Below are positions 35,828 to 44,625 of a stretch of 64,000 bases of DNA, one piece after another. How positions within the stretch are numbered: position 1 is the stretch's first letter; every line of letters begins with the position of its first letter. The stretch is from an uncultured Lachnospiraceae bacterium (GTDB lineage Bacteria; Bacillota; Clostridia; Lachnospirales; Lachnospiraceae): assembly GCA_944383765.1 (NCBI GenBank), contig CALWQT010000001.1:62001-126000 (forward strand), read 5' to 3'. The position numbers were made by a program, and so were the translations under genes. Under the pieces are notes generated by a model that had not been told where the DNA came from, ran no database searches, and was given only the letters and a program-made list of their open reading frames with translations.

Positions 35828-37198
35828 ATGGCAAAAGCGAAAACAATATTTTTCTGTAAAGAGTGTGGATATGAGTCTGCAAAATGGATGGGTCAATGTC
35901 CAGGCTGTAAGGAATGGAATACGTTTGTGGAAGAGCCTGCGGCCAAAACCGGAGGAGGCAGAACAGCAGGCCGCAGAATCTCCAAAACAGCGGCAAAACC
36001 GGCTTATCTTGCGGAAATTTCCATAGAAGACCATGACCGGATGCCTACAGGATTTCAGGAACTGGACAGAGTGCTGGGAAGCGGAATCGTAGCCGGTTCC
36101 CTGGTCCTGGTAGGGGGAGATCCGGGAATCGGAAAATCCACGCTTTTACTCCAGGTTTGCAGGAACCTGGCATTATCGGGGAAAAAGGTGTTATATATAT
36201 CGGGAGAAGAATCTCTGAAACAGATTAAAATACGAGCGAACCGAATCGGAGAGATGAAAGGGGATCTTTCTTTTCTATGTGAGACGAATCTGGATATCAT
36301 CCAGGGGGTGATAGAAGGGGAACACCCGGATGTGGTAATCATAGATTCCATTCAGACTATGTTCCGGGAAGAAATCAGTTCCGCTCCCGGAAGCGTCAGT
36401 CAGGTACGGGAATCTACCAACTTACTGATGCAGACAGCCAAAGGTCTGGGGATTGCAGTATTTATTGTAGGCCATGTGACAAAAGAAGGTATGGTAGCCG
36501 GTCCAAGAGTGCTGGAGCACATGGTGGATACGGTGCTTTACTTTGAAGGGGACAGGAGTGATACTTACCGGATCCTGCGGGCCGTGAAGAACCGGTTCGG
36601 GTCCACAAATGAAATCGGAGTATTTGAAATGAGGGAATCCGGACTTCAGGAAGTGTCAAATCCGTCAGAGTTTCTGCTGTCGGGAAGACCGAAAGATGCT
36701 TCCGGAGGGGCGGTAGCCTGCCTGATGGAAGGAACGAGGCCAATCCTTCTGGAAGTTCAGGCACTGGTGACCGCCACCAATTTCGGAATGCCCAGGAGAA
36801 CGGCAGCAGGTACGGATTACAACCGGGTAAATTTACTGATGGCGGTTCTGGAAAAACGATGCCGGTATGAAATGTCACGTTATGATGCCTATGTGAATAT
36901 TGCAGGAGGTATGAGAATGAATGAGCCGGCGCTGGACCTGGCAATCGTACTGGCCCTGGTTTCCAGTCTGAAGGATAAACCCATAGACCCGAAAACCGTG
37001 ATTTTCGGGGAAGTAGGATTATCAGGGGAAGTGAGGGGAGTGTCCATGGCAGAACAGAGGGTGAATGAAGCGCAAAAACTGGGATTTGAAACCTGCATTC
37101 TTCCCCGTATCTGTCTGGATAAGCTGAAAAAGACAGACGGAATCCGGCTGATTGGTGTAGAAACCATACGGGAAGCCATAGATGCAATGGCCGGCTGA
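35828..37198 (+). CDS. radA: DNA repair protein RadA
   Basis: A 456-residue RadA/Sms recombination helicase that helps branch migration. The N-terminal zinc finger has four cysteines (CKECGYESAKW and CPGCKEW, residues 10-29). The RecA-like ATPase carries Walker A GGDPGIGKST (about residues 96-105) and the RadA-specific KNRFG (254-258). The C-terminal part is Lon-protease-like without a functional peptidase (GEVGLSGEVRGV). ATG 35828 follows GGGAG; the frame opens six codons earlier. Confidence 0.97.
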   Translation: MAKAKTIFFCKECGYESAKWMGQCPGCKEWNTFVEEPAAKTGGGRTAGRRISKTAAKPAYLAEISIEDHDRMPTGFQELDRVLGSGIVAGSLVLVGGDPGIGKSTLLLQVCRNLALSGKKVLYISGEESLKQIKIRANRIGEMKGDLSFLCETNLDIIQGVIEGEHPDVVIIDSIQTMFREEISSAPGSVSQVRESTNLLMQTAKGLGIAVFIVGHVTKEGMVAGPRVLEHMVDTVLYFEGDRSDTYRILRAVKNRFGSTNEIGVFEMRESGLQEVSNPSEFLLSGRPKDASGGAVACLMEGTRPILLEVQALVTATNFGMPRRTAAGTDYNRVNLLMAVLEKRCRYEMSRYDAYVNIAGGMRMNEPALDLAIVLALVSSLKDKPIDPKTVIFGEVGLSGEVRGVSMAEQRVNEAQKLGFETCILPRICLDKLKKTDGIRLIGVETIREAIDAMAG

Positions 37199-37265
37199 TC
37201 CAGGTACCGGAGAAGGATTGAAAATATAATAAGCCAATTACGTCAGATTTTTCGCATCCGTATAA

Positions 37266-38002
37266 TCATTTGATATCCTGATGTTTCAAAAGGCTAAAAC
37301 CGGTGAAAACAGAGAAAACAAGATATCCACACAACACAACGAGGCACGGCAAGAAGGATGATAAGTCATTCGATGCCGCATAAACAGATGGCATATGCGT
37401 AGCGATTTTGAAAAAATCAAGATTCATATGAATTCTCAGAAATCCAAAGATTATTTCCAAAATTTGCGGGATATTTGGGATCACAAGGCTGAAAATGATT
37501 CCTGTAATTACATTTCTGGTAAGGATTGTCATGGTAACTGCAAAGCTGATATACGCGATCACAAAAAGAATGCGTACCAAGATGGAGAGGGCATAATAAC
37601 CAGGATAAGAAATGGTCCCCATACCAAATCTGCTGCCTGCAAGAATTCCCATGATTATGCTGCTGATCAGCATGACCAGTACATATGCAGCGGAGATTGT
37701 AAACATGATTGATAAATAGTATTGTTTCTTCGAGATACCCCGTCCTATCATATTCTTCATCACTCCGGAGCGATAAGCTTCTGCAATCATATTTGCTGTC
37801 AGCAGCATGAAGGCATAAAGAAGAATATCGCTACCTAAAAATGTCCAATCAGACTTTCTATACCCATAACAGGGACTAATGCAGATTCCAGAGAAGAATA
37901 CCGGATCGATACAATCAGCAAAATAAAACTGAAAGCAAGGCATCCGAAAAAGAAATGGTCTTTTTTCAATTGATAAATATGTCCACGAATTAAATTTTTC
38001 AT
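37266..38002 (-). pseudogene. Frameshifted ABC-2 exporter permease (lantibiotic-immunity-like)
   Basis: A bona fide start at 38002 (ATG, AGGAGG nine bases upstream, ATGA overlap with the ATPase stop) opens MKNLIRGHIYQLKKDHFFFG and continues to VMGIESLIG, then hits TAG at 37835-37837. The continuation TFLGSDILLYAFMLL and four or five further membrane segments lie in another frame. One base appears missing at about 37844-37848, in the codon after ESLI. Restored, it would be about 245 residues with six membrane segments, the usual form of BcrB/immunity-type permeases. It is either a genuine pseudogene or a sequencing error. Confidence 0.75.
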
Positions 38003-38906
38003 GCTGCTTGCCCTCCTGAGAGTTTTTCTACAAAAAATTTCTCGATGTCTTCATCGTTGGCGCCTAAACCACATACACGTACTTTGTTTTCCACCAGAAA
38101 TTGGTTCAGGTCCGCCGGATTGATTTTTTCATGCAAACGTAAGCTTTGATTGGAAAGAATTTCACATCGAACATTTGGATAACGAGATGCAAGGAGTGTT
38201 TTTGCATGTTGTAAATATTCCGGTTCAACCGTAACCTGGACGCTGCTGCATACACGTTCCAGTGTTTCTTTACTGAACTCGTCAATCAGACATCCGCCAT
38301 CAATAATAGCATAATCTGTTGCCAGTTTATATAATTCGCTTAGAATATGGCTGGCGATCATGATAGTGGTACCGTATTGATGATTTAACGTTTCCAGCAT
38401 TTTTCGTATCTCATATACACCTTCCGGGTCCAGGCCGTTGATCGGTTCATCAAGAATGAGAAAATCAGGATTTCCGAGCAGAGAAATGGCAATACCCAAG
38501 CGTTGCTTCATTCCCAGAGAAAATTGGCGTGCTTTCTTTTTTTCAGCATTTTGCAATCCCACCATTTCCAGTATTTTATGATGATCTTGAGATTGGATTC
38601 CAAACAGCAGTGAAAAATAGTGCAGATTTTCTAACGCTGTCATGTGCTCATAGATGCCTGGTCTTTCAATCAGCATTCCCATGTTATTTCGCATTGCAGC
38701 ATCGTTTGTCTTTCCTGATAACGTATAACTGCCTTCACTTTGCTGCGTTAAGCCACAGATAATACGCATAAGCGTGGTTTTTCCGGCTCCATTTTTTCCT
38801 ACTAAACCATAGATCGACTGCTTTGGTACATGAATGTTCACATGATCCAGAACCGTTTTTGTTCCATAGATTTTCGATAGGTTATCTGTTTGTAAAATAA
38901 CTCCAT
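37999..38906 (-). pseudogene. ABC exporter ATPase (BcrA-like) with a frameshift at its 5' end
   Basis: The ATPase body is intact: Walker A GLVGKNGAGKTTLMRII, signature FSLGMKQRLGIAISLL, Walker B FLILDEPINGLDPEG and H-loop ASHILSE, with a 90-residue C-terminal extension. In the main frame, however, only a GTG at 38841 could start, inside the conserved first strand. The in-frame upstream codons still spell LQTDNLSKIYGTKTVLDHV, the normal N-terminus, but the good ATG at 38906 (GGTGGAG upstream) is in another frame; one base is missing at about 38898-38904. Partner of the broken permease. By eye the pair is AT-richer than its neighbours. Confidence 0.7.
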
Positions 38907-39052
38907 ATCATCTCCACCTTTTCTTTATTTTTTGTATTCAAAGCGATAAGGGATTGTTTTAGTATAAATTATCAGTTTCGATTATGTATTAAAAAGCTAT
39001 GAATTTTTGCTTAATTTTCCCAAATTGTAATGGTGACCAGGAAGTGTATGAT

Positions 39053-39122
39053 GAAAAAGAGGAGATCTTCCGGTAACATTCTGGCTTTTCAAAGCCTTGG
39101 ATGTTACCAGAAGATCTCCTCT
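39053..39122 (-). terminator. Very long terminator hairpin of the ribU-creatininase unit
   Basis: A 22-base arm (39058-39079) pairs with 39101-39122 with a single mismatch, enclosing a second small hairpin (GGCTTT/AAAGCC). On the minus strand it is followed by TTTTT, 15 bases after the creatininase stop. Confidence 0.85.
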
Positions 39123-39136
39123 TGAAGCATTGTATG

Positions 39137-39931
39137 TTATTCGATGGGAAAGTCCCGGATGTCCAGCAGTCCGGGTACCAGTTCTTTGACGCTGGTGCGA
39201 AGAATGATGTCTCCTTTTTCAGCGGTGGCTCCGGAAGGATCGCCTCCGATTCCGATCGGTTTTCCATCCGGTGTTTTCCAGTCCTCTGACATCCAGCTGA
39301 TGGAAGCACTGCCATAAGGCTTCAAAGACCGGGTATCTGTAAAAGCAGATGGAATTCCTGGCTGGGCGGTGGAAAGTTTTACCAGAGACGGATCTACTGC
39401 CATGACCATGGAAGTTTCCATCTCTCCGCCGTGGAAATCCCAGATATTTCCGGGAGATATGGTAGCTTTCACATCCGGATGGCTGAAAGCTCCGGAAGAA
39501 AGATAAAAGGCGTAGAGCCCCAGGTCACTTCTTACCTCTCTGCTCAGAATCTGCACCATGGGAGCGTTGCCGCCGTGGCAGATCAGGAAGGCTACTTTTT
39601 TAAAACCGTGATGGGACAGACTGGAACAGATGTCATAAAGAATGTGGTAATAGGTTTCCGGACGGAACGTAACAGAACCGCAGAAATTTTTATGCTCTGT
39701 GCTTAAGCCTACTGGGATCACAGGAAATATCAGCATGGGGAAATCCGGGCATACGGCTTCCAGTTCTTCTTTTAGATAGTTGACCATAGCTTCCGCAATG
39801 ATATCATCAGTGCCAAGGGGAGCCTGATTTCCATGCTGCTCTAAAGCTCCCAGAGGAATGAGTACGATGGTCTCTCTTTTATCTATTTCTTCCATTTCCA
39901 GGCGTGTAAGGTCCCGATAATTTCTGATCAT
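39137..39931 (-). CDS. Creatininase-family amidohydrolase downstream of ribU
   Basis: A 264-residue protein of the creatininase fold, a family of metal-dependent amidohydrolases that includes creatinine amidohydrolase, the archaeal riboflavin-pathway deformylase ArfB and the mycofactocin peptidase MftE. All metal-ligand motifs are present: LGALEQHGNQAPLGTDD (residues about 27-43), CHGGNAP and DFHGGEMETS. GAGG-like ribosome site lies just before ATG 39931. It starts 35 bases after ribU with no terminator between them, so it should be expressed from the FMN riboswitch transcript. A flavin- or pterin-related amide substrate is inferred from that context only. Confidence 0.88.
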   Translation of the reverse strand: MIRNYRDLTRLEMEEIDKRETIVLIPLGALEQHGNQAPLGTDDIIAEAMVNYLKEELEAVCPDFPMLIFPVIPVGLSTEHKNFCGSVTFRPETYYHILYDICSSLSHHGFKKVAFLICHGGNAPMVQILSREVRSDLGLYAFYLSSGAFSHPDVKATISPGNIWDFHGGEMETSMVMAVDPSLVKLSTAQPGIPSAFTDTRSLKPYGSASISWMSEDWKTPDGKPIGIGGDPSGATAEKGDIILRTSVKELVPGLLDIRDFPIE

Positions 39932-39966
39932 GAAAAACCTCCTTTGCTAATGCCTATTCATACGGT

Positions 39967-40581
39967 TTACTGGCATGATGGTTTGAAAATGCGTACGGCG
40001 GAACGGAGGCGGTCATAAAGCAGATATGCAACCACGCAGTTTAAACCGATCTTGAGTACGTTGAATGGAATAGTAGCCAGTATAATGAAGGTGGTCAGGT
40101 TGTTGATAGCAGGGTTCACAGAGGATACGATCTGGATCACCTGGTCTAAAGGAAGTTCCATTGCCTTGGCATACAGGGGAAGGGTGATAAAAGCATTGCA
40201 GAAGCAGGCAAACAGGGTGCGGATCGGAATGCTGACACCCAGGGAGAGCCAGGCAGCTTTTTTGGTCTTTCCCATGCGGCTGTATACCAGCCAGGTAGGA
40301 AGAACAAATAGTACGACGCCTAAAAGATTAGCCAGTTCCCCTACATACATGGTGGTAGTCCCAACTGTGACCAGTTTGATCAGGATCTTGATGATTTCCA
40401 CCCATGCAGCAGAAACCGGACCAAGAAGGAACAGAGCGATGATAGACGGTACATCGCTGAAGTCAATCTTATAGAAGGGCGGCATGAGGGGAACTGGAAA
40501 TTCCAGGCTCATAAGGGCGCCTGCGGCAGCTGCCAGCATAGCAGTAGTGATCAGTTTCTGAGTAGTCCATGTTGTTTTCAT
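39967..40581 (-). CDS. ribU: Riboflavin ECF transporter substrate-binding subunit RibU
   Basis: A 204-residue integral membrane protein with about six helices, the S component of an energy-coupling-factor importer. The motif FPVPLMPPFYKIDFSDVP and the helix GPVSAAWVEIIKILIKL are typical of RibU. The shared energising subunits EcfA and EcfT are not in the window. The assignment to riboflavin rests strongly on the FMN riboswitch and terminator directly upstream. AGGAGG lies before ATG 40581. Confidence 0.93.
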   Translation of the reverse strand: MKTTWTTQKLITTAMLAAAAGALMSLEFPVPLMPPFYKIDFSDVPSIIALFLLGPVSAAWVEIIKILIKLVTVGTTTMYVGELANLLGVVLFVLPTWLVYSRMGKTKKAAWLSLGVSIPIRTLFACFCNAFITLPLYAKAMELPLDQVIQIVSSVNPAINNLTTFIILATIPFNVLKIGLNCVVAYLLYDRLRSAVRIFKPSCQ

Positions 40582-40628
40582 AACAAAAACCTCCTAATAT
40601 ATGTTTTTGCAACGAAAAGTTCCTGAAT

Positions 40629-40662
40629 CAAAAGAAAAAGCCCAGACCTTCGGGTCTGAGCC
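40629..40662 (-). terminator. Riboswitch-controlled terminator upstream of ribU
   Basis: On the minus strand GGCTCAGACC pairs with GGTCTGGGC around CGAA, followed by TTTTTCTTTT. It lies between the FMN aptamer and ribU and is the probable expression platform. Confidence 0.88.
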
Positions 40663-40726
40663 TTATTGCAATTCAAGCAGCATATCCGCTTATTCATTTG
40701 TTTGATAAGAATAAACAGTTGTTTGA

Positions 40727-40846
<120 letters not shown>

Positions 40847-40860
40847 CAATTGCTGGATTC

Positions 40861-40889
40861 ATTATAAACCAGATGAGCAAAAGTGGCAA
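40861..40889 (-). promoter_or_regulatory. Promoter of the FMN riboswitch transcript
   Basis: On the minus strand TTGCCA (40889-40884), 17 bases, TATAAT (40866-40861). Transcription should begin about ten bases before the aptamer. Confidence 0.85.
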
Positions 40890-40919
40890 GCTATTTTACA
40901 TATTTTTTACATGCTGAGA

Positions 40920-40970
40920 TTGAGGATTTTACAGAGACTGTGCTACAATCTGAATGTAAAAATTTTTACA
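40920..40970 (+). promoter_or_regulatory. Promoter and perfect palindrome ahead of the RpiR operon
   Basis: TTGAGG (40920-40925), 18 bases, TACAAT (40944-40949), then the perfect 16-base palindrome TGTAAAAATTTTTACA (40955-40970), placed where a repressor would block transcription start. TTTTTACATG recurs at about 40904-40913. A binding site for the RpiR regulator encoded next is the obvious reading. Confidence 0.65.
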
Positions 40971-41019
40971 TGAACAAATAATTATGAAAATAAGTTTCGC
41001 GAAATGGGAGGAATCAGGT

Positions 41020-41862
41020 ATGGAACTGGAAGACTGCATGAAAAATATGGAGGGATCTTTAAGTCCATCCCAGGAAAAATTGCTGTATTTTTTATTGGAG
41101 AACAGGGAGCAGGCTGCGGTTATGACGGTTCAGGAACTGGCAGATGCCTGTGAGGTATCAATTGCTACTGCATCCAGATTTGTAAAGCAACTGGGCTTTT
41201 CCTCTTATGGGCAGTTCCAGGAAACCCTGCAGAGAGATATGCTGAAACGGATTGATACGGTTCAGAAAATACGGAATACCGCTGGAAAGAAGGGGGAGGG
41301 AGGTTTTATACACAGTGCTTTGAATAGAGACAGGACTACCATGGAATTGGAAGAAGCTGGGTTGAAGGAAGAAGTGATCGCGGAAATTGCGGATAGAATC
41401 TGTAAGGCTTCCTGTGTTTATCTGGCCGGTCTGGGTAGCTCCAGAGCATTGGTTGACTTCCTGAACTATCGTTTTTGCTGGATGGGGATTCCTACGAGAA
41501 AACTGACTGCAGGCGGGAATGAGTTTATGGAGCAGGTGGTATTCCTGACGGAAAAAGATCTGCTGATCAGTGTAGGATTTCGGAAAACATACCGGGAAAT
41601 CGAAATTGCCATGGAATATGCAAAAGAAAAGGGAGCTTGTACGGTAGGGATTGGGGAGAGTCCGGCTTCTGGAATCATGAGGAAGTCTTCGATGGTGATC
41701 CCCATTAAAAGAGGACCGGAAAGTGAATGGAATTCCCTGGCTTATCCTATGGCAGTGTGCAATATTTTGGTAAGACAGGTGCTTGAAAGACGGAAAGACA
41801 GAGCTATTTATGTGGCGGAAGAACTGCAGCGCCTGAACAGTCTTTTAAAGGAAAAAGAATAA
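41020..41862 (+). CDS. RpiR/MurR family regulator with SIS domain
   Basis: A 280-residue regulator. The N-terminal RpiR helix-turn-helix covers residues about 1-80 (MTVQELADACEVSIATASRFVKQLGF cut here to ELADACEVSIATASRF) and the SIS sugar-phosphate-binding domain covers about 115-250, with VYLAGLGSSRALVDF. Such proteins sense phosphorylated sugars. ATG 41020 follows GGGAGGAATC; the frame opens twelve codons earlier. It heads an importer operon, ending 13 bases before the next gene, and a palindrome lies in its promoter. Confidence 0.92.
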   Translation: MELEDCMKNMEGSLSPSQEKLLYFLLENREQAAVMTVQELADACEVSIATASRFVKQLGFSSYGQFQETLQRDMLKRIDTVQKIRNTAGKKGEGGFIHSALNRDRTTMELEEAGLKEEVIAEIADRICKASCVYLAGLGSSRALVDFLNYRFCWMGIPTRKLTAGGNEFMEQVVFLTEKDLLISVGFRKTYREIEIAMEYAKEKGACTVGIGESPASGIMRKSSMVIPIKRGPESEWNSLAYPMAVCNILVRQVLERRKDRAIYVAEELQRLNSLLKEKE

Positions 41863-41875
41863 GGAGAAAATTATT

Positions 41876-42925
41876 ATGATTCAGAAGAAATATTGGAATA
41901 TATTGGCAGTAGCAGGAGCAGCGATTGTAATGGCAGGATGTGGGGCATCCGGACAGGCAGAGAGTGCAGCATCTGCCGGAAATCAGACGGAGGCAACGGA
42001 AACTTCCGCCAGTGTCAGCGGAGCACTTACGGTATACACATCAGTTCCGCAGGAAATGGCAGATACTTTTCAGAAAGCCTTTGAAGAAAAATATCCGGAT
42101 GTGGAAATGAATGTTTACAGGGCTACCAGTGGTGAAGTGATGACGAAGATGAAAACGGAAAAGGAAGCAGGACAGATGAGCAGCGATGTGGTATGGGTTG
42201 CTGATTTCTCTTCCGCAGACAGCCTGAAAGATCTGGAACTTCTGGCTCCCTATGATTCTCCGGAAGGAAAGGAAATTGCAGACAGCTTAAAGGATCCGGA
42301 AGGATATTATTATGGTTCCAGAGTTATTAACATGGTACTGGCCTATAACACTGCCATAGAAGCACCTGCTTCCTGGAAAGACCTGCTGGATGAATCTCTG
42401 AATGGAAAAGTAGGAATTCCCAGTGTCAGCAGTGGTTCTGCATTTCAGTTTGTTGGAACACTGGCAGCAGATCCTGCTTTCGGATGGGATTATTTTGAAC
42501 AGCTGAAAGCAAATGGGGGAATGCAGTTTAAGGCTAATAACGATGTTCTTCAGAGAATTGCTACCGGAGAGATCCAGGCAGGAGCAGTACTGGATTATAT
42601 GGTAGCGGATATGAAGAATCAGGGTTCTCCTGTGGATTATGTGATCCCGGAAGAAGGAGCGGTAGCAGTAGCTTCTCCTATTGCGCTGGTGAATGGAAGC
42701 AGCCACGAGGAAACAGCGAAAGCGTTTATTGATTATGTGCTTTCTGAAGAAGGTCAGGAACTCCTTGCGTCTTTGAATACGACTCCCGTAAGGTCAGGAA
42801 TTGAAACTCCTGAAGGTGTTCTGTCTCTGGATACACTGAAACTGATAGAATCCGATTCTGCATACATTTCGGAGCATTCTGCGGAAATCAAAGAACAGTT
42901 CAACCAGCTTTTCGGTGAATCATAA
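41876..42925 (+). CDS. Substrate-binding lipoprotein of an FbpA/AfuA-type ABC importer
   Basis: A 349-residue lipoprotein with signal peptide and lipobox (VMAGCGA, Cys at residue 22), then a Ser/Thr/Glu linker and a type II binding-protein fold. ALTVYTSVPQEMADTFQKAF and the segment SSDVVWVADFSSADSL match the iron/spermidine/sugar-phosphate group (SBP_bac_6-like). The conserved tyrosine pair used by iron-binding members is not obvious. AAGGAGAA precedes ATG 41876. With an RpiR regulator upstream, a phosphorylated sugar or related anion seems more likely than iron; this is inference. Confidence 0.85.
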   Translation: MIQKKYWNILAVAGAAIVMAGCGASGQAESAASAGNQTEATETSASVSGALTVYTSVPQEMADTFQKAFEEKYPDVEMNVYRATSGEVMTKMKTEKEAGQMSSDVVWVADFSSADSLKDLELLAPYDSPEGKEIADSLKDPEGYYYGSRVINMVLAYNTAIEAPASWKDLLDESLNGKVGIPSVSSGSAFQFVGTLAADPAFGWDYFEQLKANGGMQFKANNDVLQRIATGEIQAGAVLDYMVADMKNQGSPVDYVIPEEGAVAVASPIALVNGSSHEETAKAFIDYVLSEEGQELLASLNTTPVRSGIETPEGVLSLDTLKLIESDSAYISEHSAEIKEQFNQLFGES

Positions 42926-42937
42926 CAGGTGGGATTT

Positions 42938-44611
42938 ATGAACAGGACAAATAAAGGAATGATACTGCTGGCAGCTTTGCTGCTGGCAGTTCTGATCGGC
43001 TATCCGGTCTGCATTATCCTGATCCGCAGCTTTACGTTAAACGGCGGATTTACTCTGGAAAATTATAAAGAAGTTTTTTCAGATGTAAGAAATTATGAAG
43101 CGCTGCTGCACAGTCTTTGGGTATCTGTCTGTGCTACGGTTCTTTCCACTGTGATCGGATGTGGAGCGGCTTATTTTACTACCAGAACGGATATGCCGTT
43201 TAAAAAGAGCATACACCGGCTGTTTTTATTTAATTTTTTTATACCTCCTTTCATTATAGCTATGGCCTGGCAGCAGATTTTAGGACCTGTGGGAGTGGTA
43301 AACCGCTGGTACCAGGAAATTACGGGAAGTACAGAAAAACTGGTAACCATCTATGGACAGAATGGGATTATCTTTGTGTTTACCCTGAGCGGTTCGGTCA
43401 TGGTCTATATGGTGATGAAGAGTAACTTTGAAAAGATCCAGTCTTCCCTGGAAGAGGCGGCTGTGATTACAGGAGCATCTTCGTTTCAGATTTTTAAGGA
43501 CATTGTGATGCCGGTACTGAAACCTTCTGTATATTCGGCGATGATCTTGGTGTTTGTTTCCAATATTTCTAATTATGGAGTGCCGTCGGTATTGGGATTT
43601 CATGTGTCTTATTATACGCTTACTACAAGAATCCACCAGGTATTGGAGGATTTCTCCATGACTAACAATATGGAAGTAGCCGCGTCGCTATCGGCAGTCC
43701 TGGTAATTATTACGGTACTTACGCTTACTGCAAAAGACAGGATGTTAAAAGGAAAAGAGTTCACGCTGATCACCGGAAAATCAGAGAAGGCAGCTTTGAA
43801 TGAACTGGGAGTGTGGAGAAAATGGGCTGGAATTTTGTGGGTAGTATACGGGATATTTGTGACGGTCTGTCCGATTTTATCTATTCTGGCTACTTCCCTG
43901 ACTAAGGCTTATGGTCTGCCTTTCAGTGTGAAAAATATGAGCCTGAAAAATTTTGCCACAGTTTTTCAGATGCCCTTGTTTCAACGGGCTATGGGAAACA
44001 GTTTGTTTCTGGCGTTTACGGCCGCATTTTTGGCGGTGGGAATTGGGTTTGTTGTGGCTTACCTGTGTGTGATGGCGAAAACCAGATTCAGCAGGCCTTT
44101 GGAATTTGTAATTACCATGCCAGGAGCGATTCCCGGGACAGTAATGGCAATTGCGATCATTCTGGCCTGGTTAAGGCCTGTTCCGGTGTTCGGTTTCAGT
44201 TTTTACAATACCATATGGATCATTTTGATTGCTTATGTAGCAAATTATACGACTCAGGCGTTCAGGACTATTTCGGGAAGTATGTATCAGATTAACCGGT
44301 CTCTGGAAGAAGCGGCGGTGATATCTGGTGCTTCTTTGGCTAAAGTGATGACGACGATAGTGATCCCCCTCATAAGGGAAAGCGTGGGAACAGCCTGGTT
44401 TCTGATTTTTATTCCTTGTTTGCGGGAACTTACATTATCTATTTTCCTGTGGTCTTCCGGAAATGAAACATTGGCTACGGCTATTTTTACTCTTCAGGAA
44501 GCTGGGAATTATACAGCTGCCTGTGCACTGAGTATTGTTATTATCGGATTGATCGCGTTGATGAATATGGCCATGGGTAAAATATTCCATATGGAAGAAA
44601 CGATGGGGTGA
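42938..44611 (+). CDS. Double-domain ABC importer permease (FbpB/AfuB type)
   Basis: A 557-residue membrane protein made of two fused binding-protein-dependent permease domains. Each has about six helices and an EAA loop: LEEAAVITGASSFQIFKDIVMPVL and LEEAAVISGASLAKVMTTIVIP, given here in short as LEEAAVITGAS and LEEAAVISGAS. This fused form is characteristic of the iron(III)/sugar-phosphate FbpB/AfuB group. AGGTGGG precedes ATG 42938. Confidence 0.92.
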   Translation: MNRTNKGMILLAALLLAVLIGYPVCIILIRSFTLNGGFTLENYKEVFSDVRNYEALLHSLWVSVCATVLSTVIGCGAAYFTTRTDMPFKKSIHRLFLFNFFIPPFIIAMAWQQILGPVGVVNRWYQEITGSTEKLVTIYGQNGIIFVFTLSGSVMVYMVMKSNFEKIQSSLEEAAVITGASSFQIFKDIVMPVLKPSVYSAMILVFVSNISNYGVPSVLGFHVSYYTLTTRIHQVLEDFSMTNNMEVAASLSAVLVIITVLTLTAKDRMLKGKEFTLITGKSEKAALNELGVWRKWAGILWVVYGIFVTVCPILSILATSLTKAYGLPFSVKNMSLKNFATVFQMPLFQRAMGNSLFLAFTAAFLAVGIGFVVAYLCVMAKTRFSRPLEFVITMPGAIPGTVMAIAIILAWLRPVPVFGFSFYNTIWIILIAYVANYTTQAFRTISGSMYQINRSLEEAAVISGASLAKVMTTIVIPLIRESVGTAWFLIFIPCLRELTLSIFLWSSGNETLATAIFTLQEAGNYTAACALSIVIIGLIALMNMAMGKIFHMEETMG

Positions 44612-44625
44612 AAGGAAGGCATAAG

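Noticed and set aside
37395..37712. A 105-codon plus-strand open frame opposite the broken permease.
   Set aside because: Antisense to a recognisable permease with good membrane segments; no ribosome site or family.
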